From contig BDSL01000052.1 of the NCBI GenBank assembly GCA_003116995.1, forward strand, positions 124,001 to 188,000: 64,000 nt of DNA, read 5' to 3'. The notes under the pieces are model-generated. The model was given only the letters and a program-made list of their open reading frames with translations, did not search any database and was not told the origin of the DNA. Origin of the DNA: Yamagishiella unicocca (lineage: Eukaryota > Chlorophyta > Chlorophyceae > Chlamydomonadales > Volvocaceae). Both the position numbers and the translations under genes were made by a program. Shown here piece after piece: positions 1-12,972 of this stretch. Positions within the stretch are counted from its first letter, which is position 1. The number at the start of each line of letters is the position of its first letter.

Positions 1-319
1 ATGGAGGCACGGGACTGGACGCGGCGTGGCGGCTGGATCCAGGAGGCAGTGGCGATTACCTTGTCCACATCCAGGTCGGTAGCTTGGCTAGGTAGCTTGC
101 CAAGATTGGCAACAAGCCCCCAATCGCAGCAAGTCTCCATTCGCACGATAGGGCCTACCCGATCACTCCTTGCTATTAAACTGAACCCATTGCCGGTACG
201 TAGAAGACGACAGCATTCGCGAAATCCGTAATGGCCTGACGAACCTTCTCCCGCGGGCACCAACACTGCGTCATTCGGAACACAGGTCGGTGGCCTTGAT
301 TGGTGGCGATGGGTGGCAG

Positions 320-3300
320 TGGACGTCAACCCGCCGCGTACTTCGGGCGTGCTGCTGGTGGCGAACACTACTGAGTCGGTTGCCAAGCCCGCCACCGCTG
401 GCGTGAGCGTGGCCGCGTCTTCTCTGCGATACCTGGTGCTCCAGCTCAACATCTCTGAGCCCGTCCAGGAGTTCGACCTGGCTAATGTGCTGCAGCTAGG
501 TGGCGGAGCGCGGCTCATCGAGGCGCGCTGCGTCGCGACTGCGCCCGCCGCTGATGGTGCGTCGCCGTCGCCGCCGCCTGGGCCGCCGACATCGCTCTCT
601 CAACAAACTCTGACGCCGACCAGTCCCCCGACACCGCCAGCGTCGACGACCCCAGAGCACCCGGCGCCAAAGGAGCCTGCGCCGCTTTCGCCAGCGGTTG
701 AAGAATGGATGTTGTCGAGCGGCGGTGATGATGATGCTTCCGTGTTGGCGTCGGTCGCCGCTGCGTCCGGTCAGCCGTACGTTCAGTCGTGCGTGGCGGT
801 CCTGTACGCGGTGGACGGCACCAGCCCCTCGGTCACCCTCCCAGCGGGAGCCATCGTGGACCTCATGGGCAACCCCAGCACCACGTGAGTGAAGGGGGCA
901 GCGGCCACGCCAGCAGCGAGCACGGGCGCACCATGGAAACGCCTGCAACACATGCTTTAGTGTCGTGCTACGCCTGGTGTATCTTGTACACTTTCTAAAA
1001 TGCCCATGTGTTCTCTCTCTATTCATAAACTATGCTACGCTTTACTGCCACGATTCAACCTGCGCAAAAACACAATTCCTTTACCAAACAAACAGCAGCA
1101 ACGAATGCATCTGGCATCTCGTAAGATACACAGGGCCTGTGCCACAGGCAGAGGTGCGCACCGCATCACTAGCAATGTAAGCTCTTGTTGATTGCCGCCC
1201 TGATCTGCCGCCATCCTACGCCCTATACTTATGGCAACCAGGCCGCTGACGCTCGAGGTGCAGCTGCCCAGCCCGACCAGCGCCGCCGCCGACAACATTG
1301 CAGCACCCGCCTCCGCGGTGGTGGGCGGCGTGTTGGCCAGTGCAGCCGTTACGTCGGCTTCCGTGCCCTTCCTGACAGCAGCCTCTGCCCCCGTCCGCTC
1401 AGCGCTGCTGCAGAGCGCCTTCCAGGTCCAGGTGCGCCCTGCCTTGCCGTGTGTCAGGTTTGCGCACCTGCACCCCATCGAGGGGGGGCTTGACGTCGTG
1501 GCCTGACGTTGTGGTTCACTCACTCTTCCGTCGGTGGGCAGCATAGGGTCTTTTAACAATTTCCGGCTTTCATACTTTGCCCGTTGAGCGACTTTGTGGT
1601 TTACAGTCGCTCACCTGGTAAAGGTATCATTAGTCGAGACCGTGTCGGTCAATCGCACGATGGGGGTGTGACCGCCAGGTGTGGCGGACATTACCCGGCT
1701 GCTGACCCTCCCTGCCTGCCCGCCCTGCCCTGGTTGCAGTTCCTGGCGATGGGCGCTAACCTCGCGTCGCCTGGTGTCAGCCCCGCCTTCCGAAATGTTG
1801 CCCGCTACTTCAGCTGGTCGGTCCTCAGCGTCAAGGGCAGCGTGCCCGCGCTCGACAACGCCTTCAGTAGCACACAGAAGGAGGTCGATATGTCGGAGGA
1901 GGCCAGCAAGCAGCTCGAAAACATGGGTCTGCCTGCCGCCACAGCGTCATCGCAGGTGCAGGAGGCCGCCGTGACGTCACCGACAACGGAGGGGCGCCGG
2001 CGGGAACGAAGCCTGGTCGTGGAATCCGCGCCCGGGTCACGGACTTCATCGCAGCAGCCCCCGGCGCTTGGCGTCCTGTCTCCACCATCGGTGGTGCAGC
2101 TTTCCCCGTCTCTGGTACCCGTCCTAACCGCTGGCGGCAGCAGCAGCAGCCAAGAAGTGCTGATCTCCTGGCTTAAGAGCGTCGGAGCTGTTGCGGACGC
2201 GGGCGACACCAGCCTTGACGGCAACAGCAGCACCTATGTGATCCGAGGCGCCACCAAATCTGCAGGCAGCAGCCTCGTAAACACGAAAGACAGCGCCGAC
2301 GGACAGCTGCTCAGCGAAGAGGCGGTGCTGCCCAGCAGCGATGCGCAGCTGCAGCAGGCGCCCGCTGCACCGGCCCCTGTTTCCGCCGAGGACAGCATCA
2401 TGGACTCCACCTTCGTGATCGACGTGCAGGACCTGCTGTACACCCTGGTCATCGCGGTGACGCTAATGGGCGCGCTGGTGGTCTGCCACATTATCCTCAT
2501 CGTGCTGCATAAGGTCTTCGTTGGACCCGACCTGCACCCAATGCTGCGCTTCCCACGTGCCGAAATGGTACTGACAGGTACAACCTCGTGCCGTACACCG
2601 CTTCAGTTTTGTGTGGTGATGGGGCGCTATAGCTAGGATCCTACGTGCCCCAAATCTGACCTCAAACCCCCGCTCCCCCCTCCGGCATCGACTGAAGGCC
2701 TGTTGCTGGTGGCCATCACGTTTTACTCGGCTTTGGCGCTGGGCGGTCCCCTCTTGACTGACTGGAAGCAAAGCCGCCTCGCCGCGCTGCTGGTGTTGGG
2801 ACTGTTGGTGGTGCCATACTGTCTGGTGCTGTGGTGGCTAACGGCCTGCCGCTGGTACCTGGTGGAGCAGGTGAGGGCGCTGTGGGGACGGTGCGTTGGC
2901 CGCCACAGCAGGCAGGGAAGGGCAGGCAGGGCAGCACGGGAGCGGGCATCGGCAGTTTCGGCACATAGCCTGCATCATACGGCTCCCTCAATCGTTTGGG
3001 GAACCAGCATTTTACGGTTTGGCTGCAGGTAGGAACACCGTCCCCCACTTGCCTTCCATCACCTTCCGCCCCGCCGCTCACCTTGTCTTCGCCTGCCTCC
3101 ACCCCTCCCACCGGCCCGTCCCTCTCCGCCGGCCTGCTTGCCTACGACCCTTACGACTTGGAAGCCATGTGAGGCTTTCATGGCGGGCGCACGCTGGTCG
3201 GCCGTCTTCGCACACCGCCGTGCAGCACCCGCAGCACCTGGCGCTGGTGAAGCCCCTGCATCACCCCTTCATGCCGCCTCCGGAGCCCAGCTCGACAGGA

Positions 3301-6257
3301 GTGGGCCTGCTGGGGACGGTGAGGGCGGCAACGGCAGCTCCAGGCACGGTCGGAGCGAGGGAGGTGCCACCTTTGGCGACGCTGCCCCCAGCGGCTCTGG
3401 CATTTGGAACATTCAGCAGGATGCTGCCGGCGACACTCTGGTACCCAACCGCTCCAATAACCTGTCATCCACTCCCAGTGGCGGTGTGTCCATGGCCCTG
3501 AGCCCCATGGTGGTACCACGTGCCTCGATCCTTGAGAGGCCGGATGTGACCGCGGCCAAGATGGGCCCCGACGGTGCGTACGGCAGGGCCTTGGTGACGG
3601 CTGTAGGCAGACGTAACGCAGGATGGGGAGGCCACCCTCCCGCGGAGCTGACATGGGTCCGGGCGTGTTGTGCATCGGTGCAGCACCTGCCGAATGTCCT
3701 GACGTCTACTAAATGCGTCGGCACGAGGAAAGGACGCAGTGCAGCACCCAGCCCCGCTGGCGTATGTGCCATATCAGGCAATGTCATACCTCACCTGGTC
3801 CTCCCCCCGTTCCTTCCTGCAGGCCTTACACCGCTGCCATCCATCAACGAGAACCCCATCATCGCATCTTCTGACAGCGCGGAGCAGTACCTCCACAGCC
3901 ATGGCCGCGACTCCAACCGGCTGGCCCACCTCGCAGCCCGGCCGTACAGCCCAGCCACTGCTGCCGCCGCCGTCGCGGCCGCTGCAGGTGCTCCGCCCGG
4001 CTCGCCGTCGCAGCACCAGAGCCGCCAGGCGGCATGGAATGGAAACGTACAGGCAACACTGCAGTCCGGTTCAGCTGGGGAGACGGTGGCTACTGCACCT
4101 TCGTCGCCCCGGATGCCACCGATGGAGGCTGGTACATCGGTGCCGCACTCGGACGTCGGCTTGCCCGTGCTGCCGACGGAAGGCTATACGCCTGGGGCTG
4201 ACGCCTGGACAGTACCCGCATTGGCCCCTCGCCGTCGCAGCAACAGCATCGATGGTGCCCCGGGTGGCCTGCCTGTGGCGGAGGCAACGGAGGTTGCAGG
4301 TCGCACCATGTGCAGCGACAGTCCCGTCGGCCTCTACACCTTGCAGGAGGCACACAGCCCCGCTGCCCCCAGGTCGCCGGTGCATGCCTGGGCCACCATT
4401 GCCGGTAACACCTACAGCGGCAGCAGCAGCCACAACCAAGTCGTGCCGTTTAACCCTCTGGGGCAGCCAGCTGCAGGTGCCGGCGCTGACACCGTACCAT
4501 TGCCGTACGTGCCCCACAGCCCCCGACCCCGGCACGTTCACCCTGAGAGTCCCAGCCCGCTGAGCCGCATGTTGGTCGGCGGCGCCATCAGCAACGGCGC
4601 TGAGTCGCCATTGCGGCGGGGAGAGCCATCCATGCAGCTGACGAGGGTGCCGGAGCCGGACCGGCTGACAGGGCCCTTGGGTGAGGGCTGCGAGCTGGCA
4701 GGTCTCAAGTTGGCGGATTCGGACATTGGACCGGGCATTGGGGAGGCTCCTGCTGCACCAGAGGACACCGATAAGCGGATGCTGCCCTTGTACCCAGGTG
4801 GGTGGGTCAGTGCGCGCGCGGCATGGATGGCGCAGGTGGGGAGCGATGCGACGGGGGGAGCTGAGGATACGGACGGTGACGGGGATTGATCGAGGCGGGT
4901 TGGATGAACATCACGGCGGTGCCATAAGGTCGGAATGCTGGAGGCCCGCAGTACCTGGCTTCTCCGTCCTGTAGACCTACCTGTAGGTAACGCCACTGTT
5001 GCGGTCGTCATGGTCTCATGCCTGCAGGCAAGGACGTGCCGATGTACCGACTGCATTACGAGCCAGGCTGCTGGCCGCTGCGGCTGGGCATCACACCGCC
5101 CGTGCACTTCCTGGCGCGCTTCGAGTTCCTGTTTGAGGACGCCATTGGGGTGAGTGCGAGACGGGGGCAGGGATGAGGAACGGAGGATGACAGCGGAAGA
5201 GGGGCGGCGACGGAAGATGGATTCCATCCCTTCTGGCCAGATGACGTTTACGTCCTTGACGCGGTTGACTTGCACTGCATCCTCCATCGCCACTGTCCGC
5301 ACTCCCCCCCAGCACAGAGCCCATTCGCCCATTCACCCATTCTCACGAACTCAATATATCCCCTCTCCGCCGCCCGTGCACCCCTCGATCCCTGTCATGC
5401 CACTCCAGGAGGGCCCTGAGCAGATTGGTCGCGAGACCAAGCTCATCCTGTCCGCCACCGCCATCAACTTCACGCACAAGGCCCTCTGTGCCGCCATCTT
5501 TGGCGGCTTCGGCCTGCGCGCCCGCAGTGTGGCTCAGATGTCGCTACTGGTGGGGCTGCAGGCCGTGATGCTCTGCTACCTGGCGCTGCGCCGGCCGTTC
5601 GTGGATTGGCCTCTTATGGCTGTGGAGCTGGTGTGCAACACACTGCAGATGGTGCTGCTTTCATGCGCGCTGGCGCTGATCAACTCAGTACCGGACAACG
5701 GGGCAGCCACCACTTGGGTCATGATAGGTGAGGGGCGTTATGGGGAAGGGCACGCACACTCGCGTGTTGCACAGGACCCAGCCATCGCAAGGCTGTCTGG
5801 TACCGTATACCGACGGCAATACGTGTCTCTCATGCTCCTGTTACTTTTGTGGTGCTATCTGATGTGCCTCCCAACCAAGCCAACGCACCCACCATGCCGG
5901 CCGGCCGCTACATTTGACTGCCACTTGCGCCCTGGCCAGACACCTGTCACCCCTTGGCGTCCTCCACATACGTGCCCTCACTCGGCTGCTGGCGCCGCGG
6001 TTGATGCTTACCCCGCAGTGTGCTTCTTCGGCGTTGTATTGGCCGTTGTGCTGTACGAGCTGCGCCGCCTGTGCCTGCTCATCAAGTGCGTGTGGACCAT
6101 GTGGCGCACCCGCAAGAGCAAGGAGGCGCGCCGCGCCAGCCACACCATCATCGAGGAGATGGAGGGTGGCGCTTCAGCCGCCGGCGATGAGATTCGAAGC
6201 CGCGCCGGCAGCACCGCCGGTGGCGTCATGTCGAGCCCGGAGGGGCGCAAGCCATAA
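320..6257 (+). CDS. TRP/Pkd2-Flc-like polytopic membrane protein, 5' end outside window or unresolved
   Basis: Ten exons join in consistent phase: 320-884, 1242-1431, 1740-2577, 2698-2870, 3029-3168, 3299-3573, 3823-4797, 5028-5149, 5409-5727, 6019-6257 (TAA), giving at least 1277 residues. The first visible exon enters in phase 1, so earlier exons should exist. The N-terminal part has a bacterial Ig-like signature ending LPAGAIVDLMGNPS, interrupted by a Pro/Ser/Thr stretch. Hydrophobic segments follow: AVVGGVLASAAV, LYTLVIAVTLMGALVVCHII, two in the 2698-2870 exon, three or more in 5409-5727, and a last one (VCFFGVVLAVVLYEL) followed by a basic tail. The 3823-4797 exon is a long, hydrophilic, disordered loop of about 325 residues between membrane segments. 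Architecture matches the large TRP-like membrane proteins of Chlamydomonas and Volvox. Channel activity is inferred; no pore motif is certain. No TGTAA was seen before about 7400. Confidence 0.7.
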
Positions 6258-7064
6258 GCACATGTTGGCAGCAGGGAATCCCGGATGGTGCCTCAAGTGA
6301 TCGTTGAAGCGGGAAGGGGAAAGGGGTGGGGCAGGCGCAGCTGACGTCCCCTGGCCACTTCCAAGCCGGTGGTGTGCGTAGAGCGACCCGCTCATGGTGG
6401 GGTAGGTGGAGAGGGAATCATGATCCTTGTTTGTGGTGGGGTGGAGACGGGCGTGATGACTCTTGCACACCGTTTGGGGAAGTGGTGACTCTTGTACATC
6501 TACTGAAGGCGCTGAACCCGAGGCTTACCGCATGCGTGCTGGCTTGCCGTCCATTTTCGCCAAGCGGTATTGAGCAAATTGACGGTAACTCAAGAGGAGG
6601 AAGCAGAGCATGCCTGCCTAGCATTTATGGATTTGTCCTAGCATCAGTCCGCTTTGGTTGTACAGCGCCGTACAGTGCCCAATACTAGGCTGTCGTGTCG
6701 TTTTGCGATGTGGATAGCATTGTGGCGAGAGTACTTAGGGAGAGTCTACCTTCCTAAGCCCGCCCGTTCCTATGCCAACGGCGCCCTTCTCCTGATCTGC
6801 TTCCTACTGTTGTGCCATCTACACCGATGGAGTGTGTTCATGTAGCGGCGCGGGTGACTTGACGAGCGCCTGGCAGCCTTCTTGCCGACTAAGGACCAGG
6901 TAATCCAAAGGTACGAACTTGATCTCCACGTGTTTTTGCATTCTTCTATGTTCATACGTCCCGTGTGCGTCCTGGTTCGTGAAACATGTTAGGTTGTGCC
7001 AGCGATGGGCTGCTGGTCGCGCAATTCATGCTGTCGCGGTTGTCGGATTCAAGGTTTGCTCCGA

Positions 7065-7141
7065 GCGAGTGGGGCCACCCCAGATAGCCTGGACGTTGGG
7101 ACCACGCGAGTGGGGCCACCCCAGATAGCCCGGACGTTGGG
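7065..7141. repeat. Tandem duplication, about 42 bp, two copies
   Basis: GAGTGGGGCCACCCCAGATA begins near 7068 and again near 7110, followed in both by a near-identical GCCTGGACGTTGGGA tail. It lies in the gene-poor stretch downstream of the membrane-protein gene. Confidence 0.8.
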
Positions 7142-7916
7142 AACAAGGGCGCTGGAACAAGGTGCCATAGCGTCGACGATTGAGCGCGTTAAGTTGGGTT
7201 TAAAAATTAATTTCCACCTGCGCGCTGAAAATGCGGGAGACAGGATGAGCGCGTAGTTGTCTGAAGCAAGATGGCGCGGCAGACATGCATGTACGATGGC
7301 GCGGACGGGCGCGCGTGCAAAACCCCTACCCTGATTTTAGTGGTGTATGTTTCTGGTCCTATGGGCTAATCTGGCGGTAAACCGGGCCAGGGGGACATTT
7401 CCACGGTCCCGGGTCTTGGCCCCACCTTCCCACCCTGTCCTGACTGTACGCATAGATCACCCTCCTTTTGAAATCGTGTTGGTCCATGCGCTGGCGCAAC
7501 AACCGGGTCCGGCTGTGGATGTGTGTCTAGTTTGTGCGTTTGCTGCGTAAGGCCAATGCTGTACTTGTTGTACTGTTATAACTGAGGGAGGCTGCTGAGG
7601 GTGCCGCCGCACCCCTTGGGCGTGCCGTATCGTACCCGTCTTCGGAGCGCGTTGCCGGTGCTGCAGCTCCTTGCGCAGCATGCGGAGGCCCGAGCGCCGC
7701 TTGACTCGGCTGCGTGCTGCAAAAGCCGGTACACCGACCGCAGACGGCGCCCTGTAAGCCGCATTCCCTCTCCAAGCCTCCAGTCTCCCCGGCCCCCCGC
7801 CCAAGGGCTCCTCAACGCTCTCGCAGCCGAAGTGGCCGGAGTAGCACTACCCGTTTGCCAGTCGACTCGGGCCCTTGACTTCCCGCCGGCAGGCTTACCT
7901 GTTACGCATATCGAAG

Positions 7917-7919
<3 letters not shown>

Positions 7920-7972
<53 letters not shown>
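7920..7972. repeat. (TA)n microsatellite
   Basis: About 26 uninterrupted TA dinucleotides in an otherwise mixed region. 6258-8524 contains no gene I can support; only this microsatellite and the short duplication at 7065-7141 stand out. Confidence 0.97.
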
Positions 7973-7976
<4 letters not shown>

Positions 7977-8524
7977 AGCAACAGGTTTCATCAGGTTCTG
8001 TATCTCCTCAATTCCTCTCGATTCCGTTACGGTGGTCCTCGCATCGGGCACTTCAAGAGCTCGCGCATCGTGGTAGCTTTGGGAGAAGTGCCCACACATA
8101 ATCCCAGTGTGCGTGACCGCTACGGACCCATGGGTCGCTAATGCGCCGACGAGCGCGAAGCCCAGATGATTATCCGCGCCGTAGGCCTTGCGTTGTGGAA
8201 GCGGAAGAGCACAACAGATGCGTTGACGCGGGCTTCGAGAGGCATTGTCGTTCGTAAAATTGTACAGACTTTTGCTCTCGTGACAGGAGAACAGCTTGGC
8301 ACTGCGCGTGTTTCCCAGATGACCCGCGGGCCCGCGCGCGGCGAAATGACGCGGACTCTACCATGTCCTGGATGATTGCTAGTACAATGGTTCCTATGAC
8401 ATGCGCCAGTTCCGGCTTTAGGAAGCATCCTGAACGACACGGTTTGCGCAAAGGCGCGGTTTTGAGTGTCGCCGTCGTGTTTCCGGTATCTGCCGTGGAC
8501 ATCTGACACACGCGCTCTCATAAG

Positions 8525-8779
8525 CTAGTCGCACATCGCCAGCCGCTGCGGATGGTGGCCAGACTCCGTTAGTTGTATCTTACAAAACGTGTAACGAACC
8601 TGCCTGGCCTCTACTTTACACTGGTCCCGCCTGCTCGTGCGACCGGCCGCTAGCTTGTCAGCCGCTCGCTTCCTCGCCTCGCGCATCGTCCTCCATTCAG
8701 GCAGCCGAGTTAGCACATACCAAAGCGCACCAGCCAACAGCAGCGCATCATCGCCCACGAGTTTGAACCTGGTAGTCAT
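8525..8779 (-). CDS. Possible small single-pass membrane protein or first exon
   Basis: An ATG at 8779 opens an 84-codon frame ending in TGA at 8525. It starts MTTRFKLVGDDALLLAGALW, contains one hydrophobic helix (LLLAGALWYVL), then a charged helix (EWRTMREARKRAADKLAAG) that could form a coiled coil or membrane-proximal helix. It lies 221 bp from the nicotinamidase start on the opposite strand, an arrangement common for divergent algal genes. A GTAGAG after codon 55 could be a splice donor, so this may be the first exon of a longer gene. I do not recognise a family; it could be chance. Confidence 0.35.
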   Translation of the reverse strand: MTTRFKLVGDDALLLAGALWYVLTRLPEWRTMREARKRAADKLAAGRTSRRDQCKVEARQVRYTFCKIQLTESGHHPQRLAMCD

Positions 8780-9000
8780 AACACCGAGCTCAACCTGGCA
8801 GCCTGCGGCCTTATTTCCGCCTAATCATCGATTGCCGCCGCGACAGCCGCACACCTAATAAACGACCCTCCTACGGTCTGCATAGTCACCATCCCAGTGT
8901 TGGCAACAACTGCGGCAAAAAGCATTCGTCATCGTCATCGTCACCGGCTGCGCTCACGTACTCAGCAGGCCTCCCGCCAAGGGCCCCTTGGAGTCCAGTA

Positions 9001-12000
9001 ATGGCCGGATCGGCAGGGCCTCTGCGCACTGCCCTTTTGTGCATCGACGTGCAGTGTGACTTCATGCCAGGGTGGGGACGTGGGTTGGGGCAGCGAGGGG
9101 GCGCGATGAAATCTGGCCGGGGTGGGTTGCTGTAGGGTTTTAGGTAAGATAGCGCGGCCGTGGCATAGGACAACATGGGTTGTTGCACTGCAGGACCCGG
9201 TAGTTGTTGTAATCGTTAATGCGCAGCGGTTATCAGCAGACGTGAAGTGCGTTCGCAGGGCTTTTAGGGTTCTTACTGTTTCAGGGTAAAACGGAGATAC
9301 CCACCTGCCCGCCCTGTGGCGCAATAACAGAAGCCACACGCCCGTCCCTGCTCGCACCTCCCTCCTCCTCCACATTCCCTTCCGCTCCTGTCTTTGCACC
9401 TGCGCGTCCGTTCACATTCCTCCGCCTCCCTTCAACCGCGCCGGGACCATGCCCTCTTCCACGTGCCACGCCCTGACGCCCCTCCCTTGACCCTCCCCTC
9501 CCCTGCACCGCACGGGGCTGAGCGCAGGGGAGCGCTGCCAGTGCCCCACGGCGACGAGGTCGTCGCCGTCATCAACAAGGTGTGAAGCGGCCGGCAGGTC
9601 GGGCGGGCGGGCGGGCGGCGGACAGTAAGGGGCGGCAAGGGGCTTTCGGAGACCGCCTGTTGGGAATATCGTCCAATGCTGTCCCTGAGAGATGCTGAGC
9701 AGAGAAACCCTGCTCTCGTGGTCTGGCGCGCGCAGGGGGTGCCGCGGTTGTGTTGCACGTTGGACCGACCCACGGGTCCACCGTGGGCCGTTGCCGCGCC
9801 CCACGACCCCTGGCCGCACGCGCTGGTTGCATCAGTGCCCTCCTCGGCTCCAGCATGCGCTGCCAGTCTAAGGCCGCATAAGGCCTCCTGTATGCACTTG
9901 GCCCTTGTGCCGCTCCTTCCATCCTCCACCCTACCTACCTACCTACCTACCTACCTACCCCGTTCGTCGTCCCTCACCTGTTCACGGACGCCCGCACCGG
10001 CGCCACTCCGCCCTGCCGTTCCCCTGCCGGCCCCCCCGCTTCCCTGCTGCCCTCCTCAGCTTCGTCGCAGCTGTCGGGACCAGCTGTCGCTGGTGGCGTC
10101 CACTCAGGACTACCACCCAGAGGGACACGTCAGCTTCGCAGCCAGTCATGCGCCGCCGCCGCCACCGCCGCTGCTGGCCCCGTCGCCTGCGCCGCCGTCG
10201 CCGACGCGCCGTGCCGTGTGCTGCGCCAGTGGCGGCGGCGGCATCGCCGTCTCTGATGTTGCGGGTGTCGGTACGACAAATGGCGGCGGCGGCGGCGGCG
10301 GTCCCTGCGGCGGCGGCAGCGCTGACCACGGCGTTAGCCCCGGTGGAGCCGCAGCAGACCAGGAGCATGAGGTGGGAGCAGCTGAGGGCTGAGGCTCGCG
10401 TTGATAGGCGGGTGTGGCTTGCCCTGCTCTGCGCTTCATGCCTTCCCAATCACCCTGCTGCAACGAACCCCATCCTCGTTCCTCTCCCACATTCTATCCC
10501 CCGACCCCAACCCCAACCCAAATGTCCGACACCGCAACCTGGCGCCCGCAGCAGAAGCTACAGCAACGACAACAGCAGCCTCCAACGCCGGCGCAGCCCC
10601 GGCAGTATGTACGGCTCGCGTACGACAAGGCCTCTGGCGCCCTGGTTGACTGCTCGCGTTGCGGTCCCTGTTGTCCGGCGGCGGCGCCGGCGCCGGCGGA
10701 CCCAGTTCGCGAGAGGGGGCGGTGGCAGGGCCCTTGGTGGCAGGGCCTGGGATCGCCACATAGGGCTGGAAACGAGGATGAGGAGGTGGTGGCAGCGGTG
10801 GCGGAAGTAGGGCTGTGGATGGGGCTGCCTTCCGCTGACAGGCTGTCGGAGGCGGCAGAGGCGGCGGAGGCGGCGGAGGTGGCGGCGGCGGCTGTCCTTC
10901 GTGCGGACCGCGACTCTCTGGGGCAGATGCTTGAGCGACGGATGGAGGAAGCCGGGTGGTCCAGCGGCACACACTCGGCGCCCGCGGACCAGGTGGCTGC
11001 AGCGCCGGCGGGGCCCGTCGAGGCCGACGACGACGATGACGACAGCGGTGGTGCCGCTGTCGGTGTTTGTGATTGGGTGGCAGGCCCAGCGCGGCCGCAG
11101 CAGCCGCCGCAGAAGCTGCACCAGCAGCCGCACCCAGAGCAGCTCATAAGGCGGTGTGGACACTCCGTCGACGTCGACGCGAACGGGGAAAACGGCGACG
11201 GCGACTTACACGGACGTCCTGCCGACGTCGACATCAACGCAGACCACGGCAGCGGCGGGTTCCGGCGCACCCGGAGCATCGGAGTGCAGGTGCAGCTCGC
11301 TCCGCCGCCCAGGGCGGCAGACCTCAAGGGGGCCCCTGGCGCCGCTGCCGCAGTGGAGGTGGAGGAGACCGAGGTGGTGGTGCTGCAGCGGCTGTGGCCG
11401 TCCCACTGCGTGGCGGGATCTCCGGGCGCCGACCTGGTTCTGGAGCTGGTGGCGCTGCCCACTGACGTCATGGTACGGAAGGGCACGCGGCGGGACGTGG
11501 ACGGCTACAGCGCCTTCTTCGACAACGGGAGGTGAGGGGCAGGTTGCGGGGTTGGTCCTACTACGATGTTGGTCCTACTACGATGTTGGCCCTACGATAT
11601 TGGTCGTACCAGGTTGGTCCTACTGCAGCCTACGTGGGCTCACGCATCCAGCCTACCCCTGCTCCGCTCCTCCTCTGCCTGCCCTCTCCGTGCCCCTTCC
11701 CTTCCAGCTCCAAGCCACCTCCTTCCCCTCCCTCGGCCTCCGCCCCACTCAGGCTGCACGCCACGGGCCTGCATGCCCAGCTGCGGGCCGCCGGGGTGTC
11801 ACGGCTGCTGGTGGCGGGGGTGGCCACCGAGTACTGCGTGCTGTGGACGGTGCGCGATGCGGTGCGACTGGGCTACCAGGTGAGGGGCGTGAGGGGGGCG
11901 TGGGCTACCAGGTGAGGGGGTTTTATAAGAGAATCCGCGAATCCACGGCCGACAAACCGAGGATGGCGTCGGTGAGGGGAGTGAGGGGGGTGAGGGGGGC

Positions 12001-12357
12001 ATGGGCTACCAAGTGAGGTAACAAAAGGGGCGTCGGATGGCTTCCTGTCGGGGCGAATGAGGTACTGATATGTGCTGACAGATTGCCTCCCGCCGGCACC
12101 TCCACCCCGGCACCGCCGCCGCGCCGCGCGCGCAGGTTTGGGTCGTGTCCGACGGCGTGCGGGGCATGGGCGGGCCGGAGGAGGCGGCGGCGCTGGCGGA
12201 GATGGCGGCCCTGCCCGGGGTGCTGCTGGTGCAGGCGGAACAGGTTATCTCGGCCGCGGCGGCCTGGCCGCACGTACACATGCTGGCGCTGGTTGCGTCC
12301 CCCGGGGGGGGAGGAGTTGAAGTGGAGAGCTCCAGGGAGGGGTGGAGTGAGGATTGA
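9001..12357 (+). CDS. Nicotinamidase / isochorismatase-family hydrolase with large internal insertion
   Basis: Six exons: 9001-9071, 9528-9579, 10060-10371, 10552-11531, 11753-11879, 12136-12357; 587 residues. The family converts nicotinamide to nicotinate for NAD salvage. Visible active-site features are Asp16 in ALLCIDVQCDF, metal ligands Asp58 and His60 in STQDYHPEGHVSF, the WPSHCV motif near residue 427, the catalytic Lys at about 455 in VRKGTRRDVDGYSAFF, and the nucleophile Cys500 in GVATEYCVLWTVRDA. Family members are usually 180-250 residues. Here about 350 residues of poly-Gly, Glu/Ala-rich and poly-Asp sequence sit between the metal-binding loop and the WPSHC motif, mostly in one 980-nt open exon. 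The end of the protein (after VLLVQAEQVISA) is Gly/Ser-rich and may be mis-modelled. All splice phases agree. Confidence 0.82.
11545..11640 (+). repeat. Short imperfect repeats in nicotinamidase intron
   Basis: GGTCCTACTACGATGTT-like units of about 18 bp recur four to five times within the intron 11532-11752. Confidence 0.6.
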
Positions 12358-12967
12358 ATGACTCCCGTGGTGCCGCCTTTGCACATGTAGGCTGTCAGGC
12401 TCGAGATGTGAGGACTCGGGACTGGGCGGAAAGGAAGGGCCGGACCACGTGGACATGTAGAGGCGAGCAGAAAGTAGAGTGGGCTCGGGTTAGGCACTTC
12501 CATTGTGGGTTGCTGAGGGTGATTGCTGCTGATGGGCTTCTGGGGCTGGCTGGGGCAACCGGGTTTCGGAGGCGGCCGGCTCGACCCTCGGCAATTATGT
12601 AGTCGAGCTGAGTACGTGAAGTTAAATGGAATTGTATGTAGAAGTTGGAGTTGCGGCGGCTGGCAATTGTGGGCCGCTGGTCAGTTCGGCGCCGTCTCCC
12701 GGATTCCCGCCTTCCGGCATGAGCGAGTGGTGGGTTGACGTCTTTGCCAGGTCATACGTGGGTGACGCTCAGCTGACGCGATTACAGTAGTCTCAATTTC
12801 AATTTGTGTTCATTACAATTGACGCGCTCACAGGCACTCTGGCACTCTGTAGCTAATACTTGGACGAACCACACAACCAAGGCCGTAGAAGCCGAACCAC
12901 CAGAAATAGTGCGCTGCTTTATCAGCACTGCTAATTTTTCATACGCTTCCCCATAACCTTTAATTAC

Positions 12968-12972
12968 TGTAA
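12968..12972 (+). terminator. Candidate poly(A) signal TGTAA for nicotinamidase
   Basis: TGTAA lies about 610 bp after the nicotinamidase stop, within the usual range for algal 3' UTRs. 12358-13369 shows no other gene. Confidence 0.4.

Noticed and set aside
10494..11486. 330-codon minus-strand frame
   Set aside because: Shadow of the GC-rich nicotinamidase insertion exon; Ser/Ala/Pro composition with no motifs.
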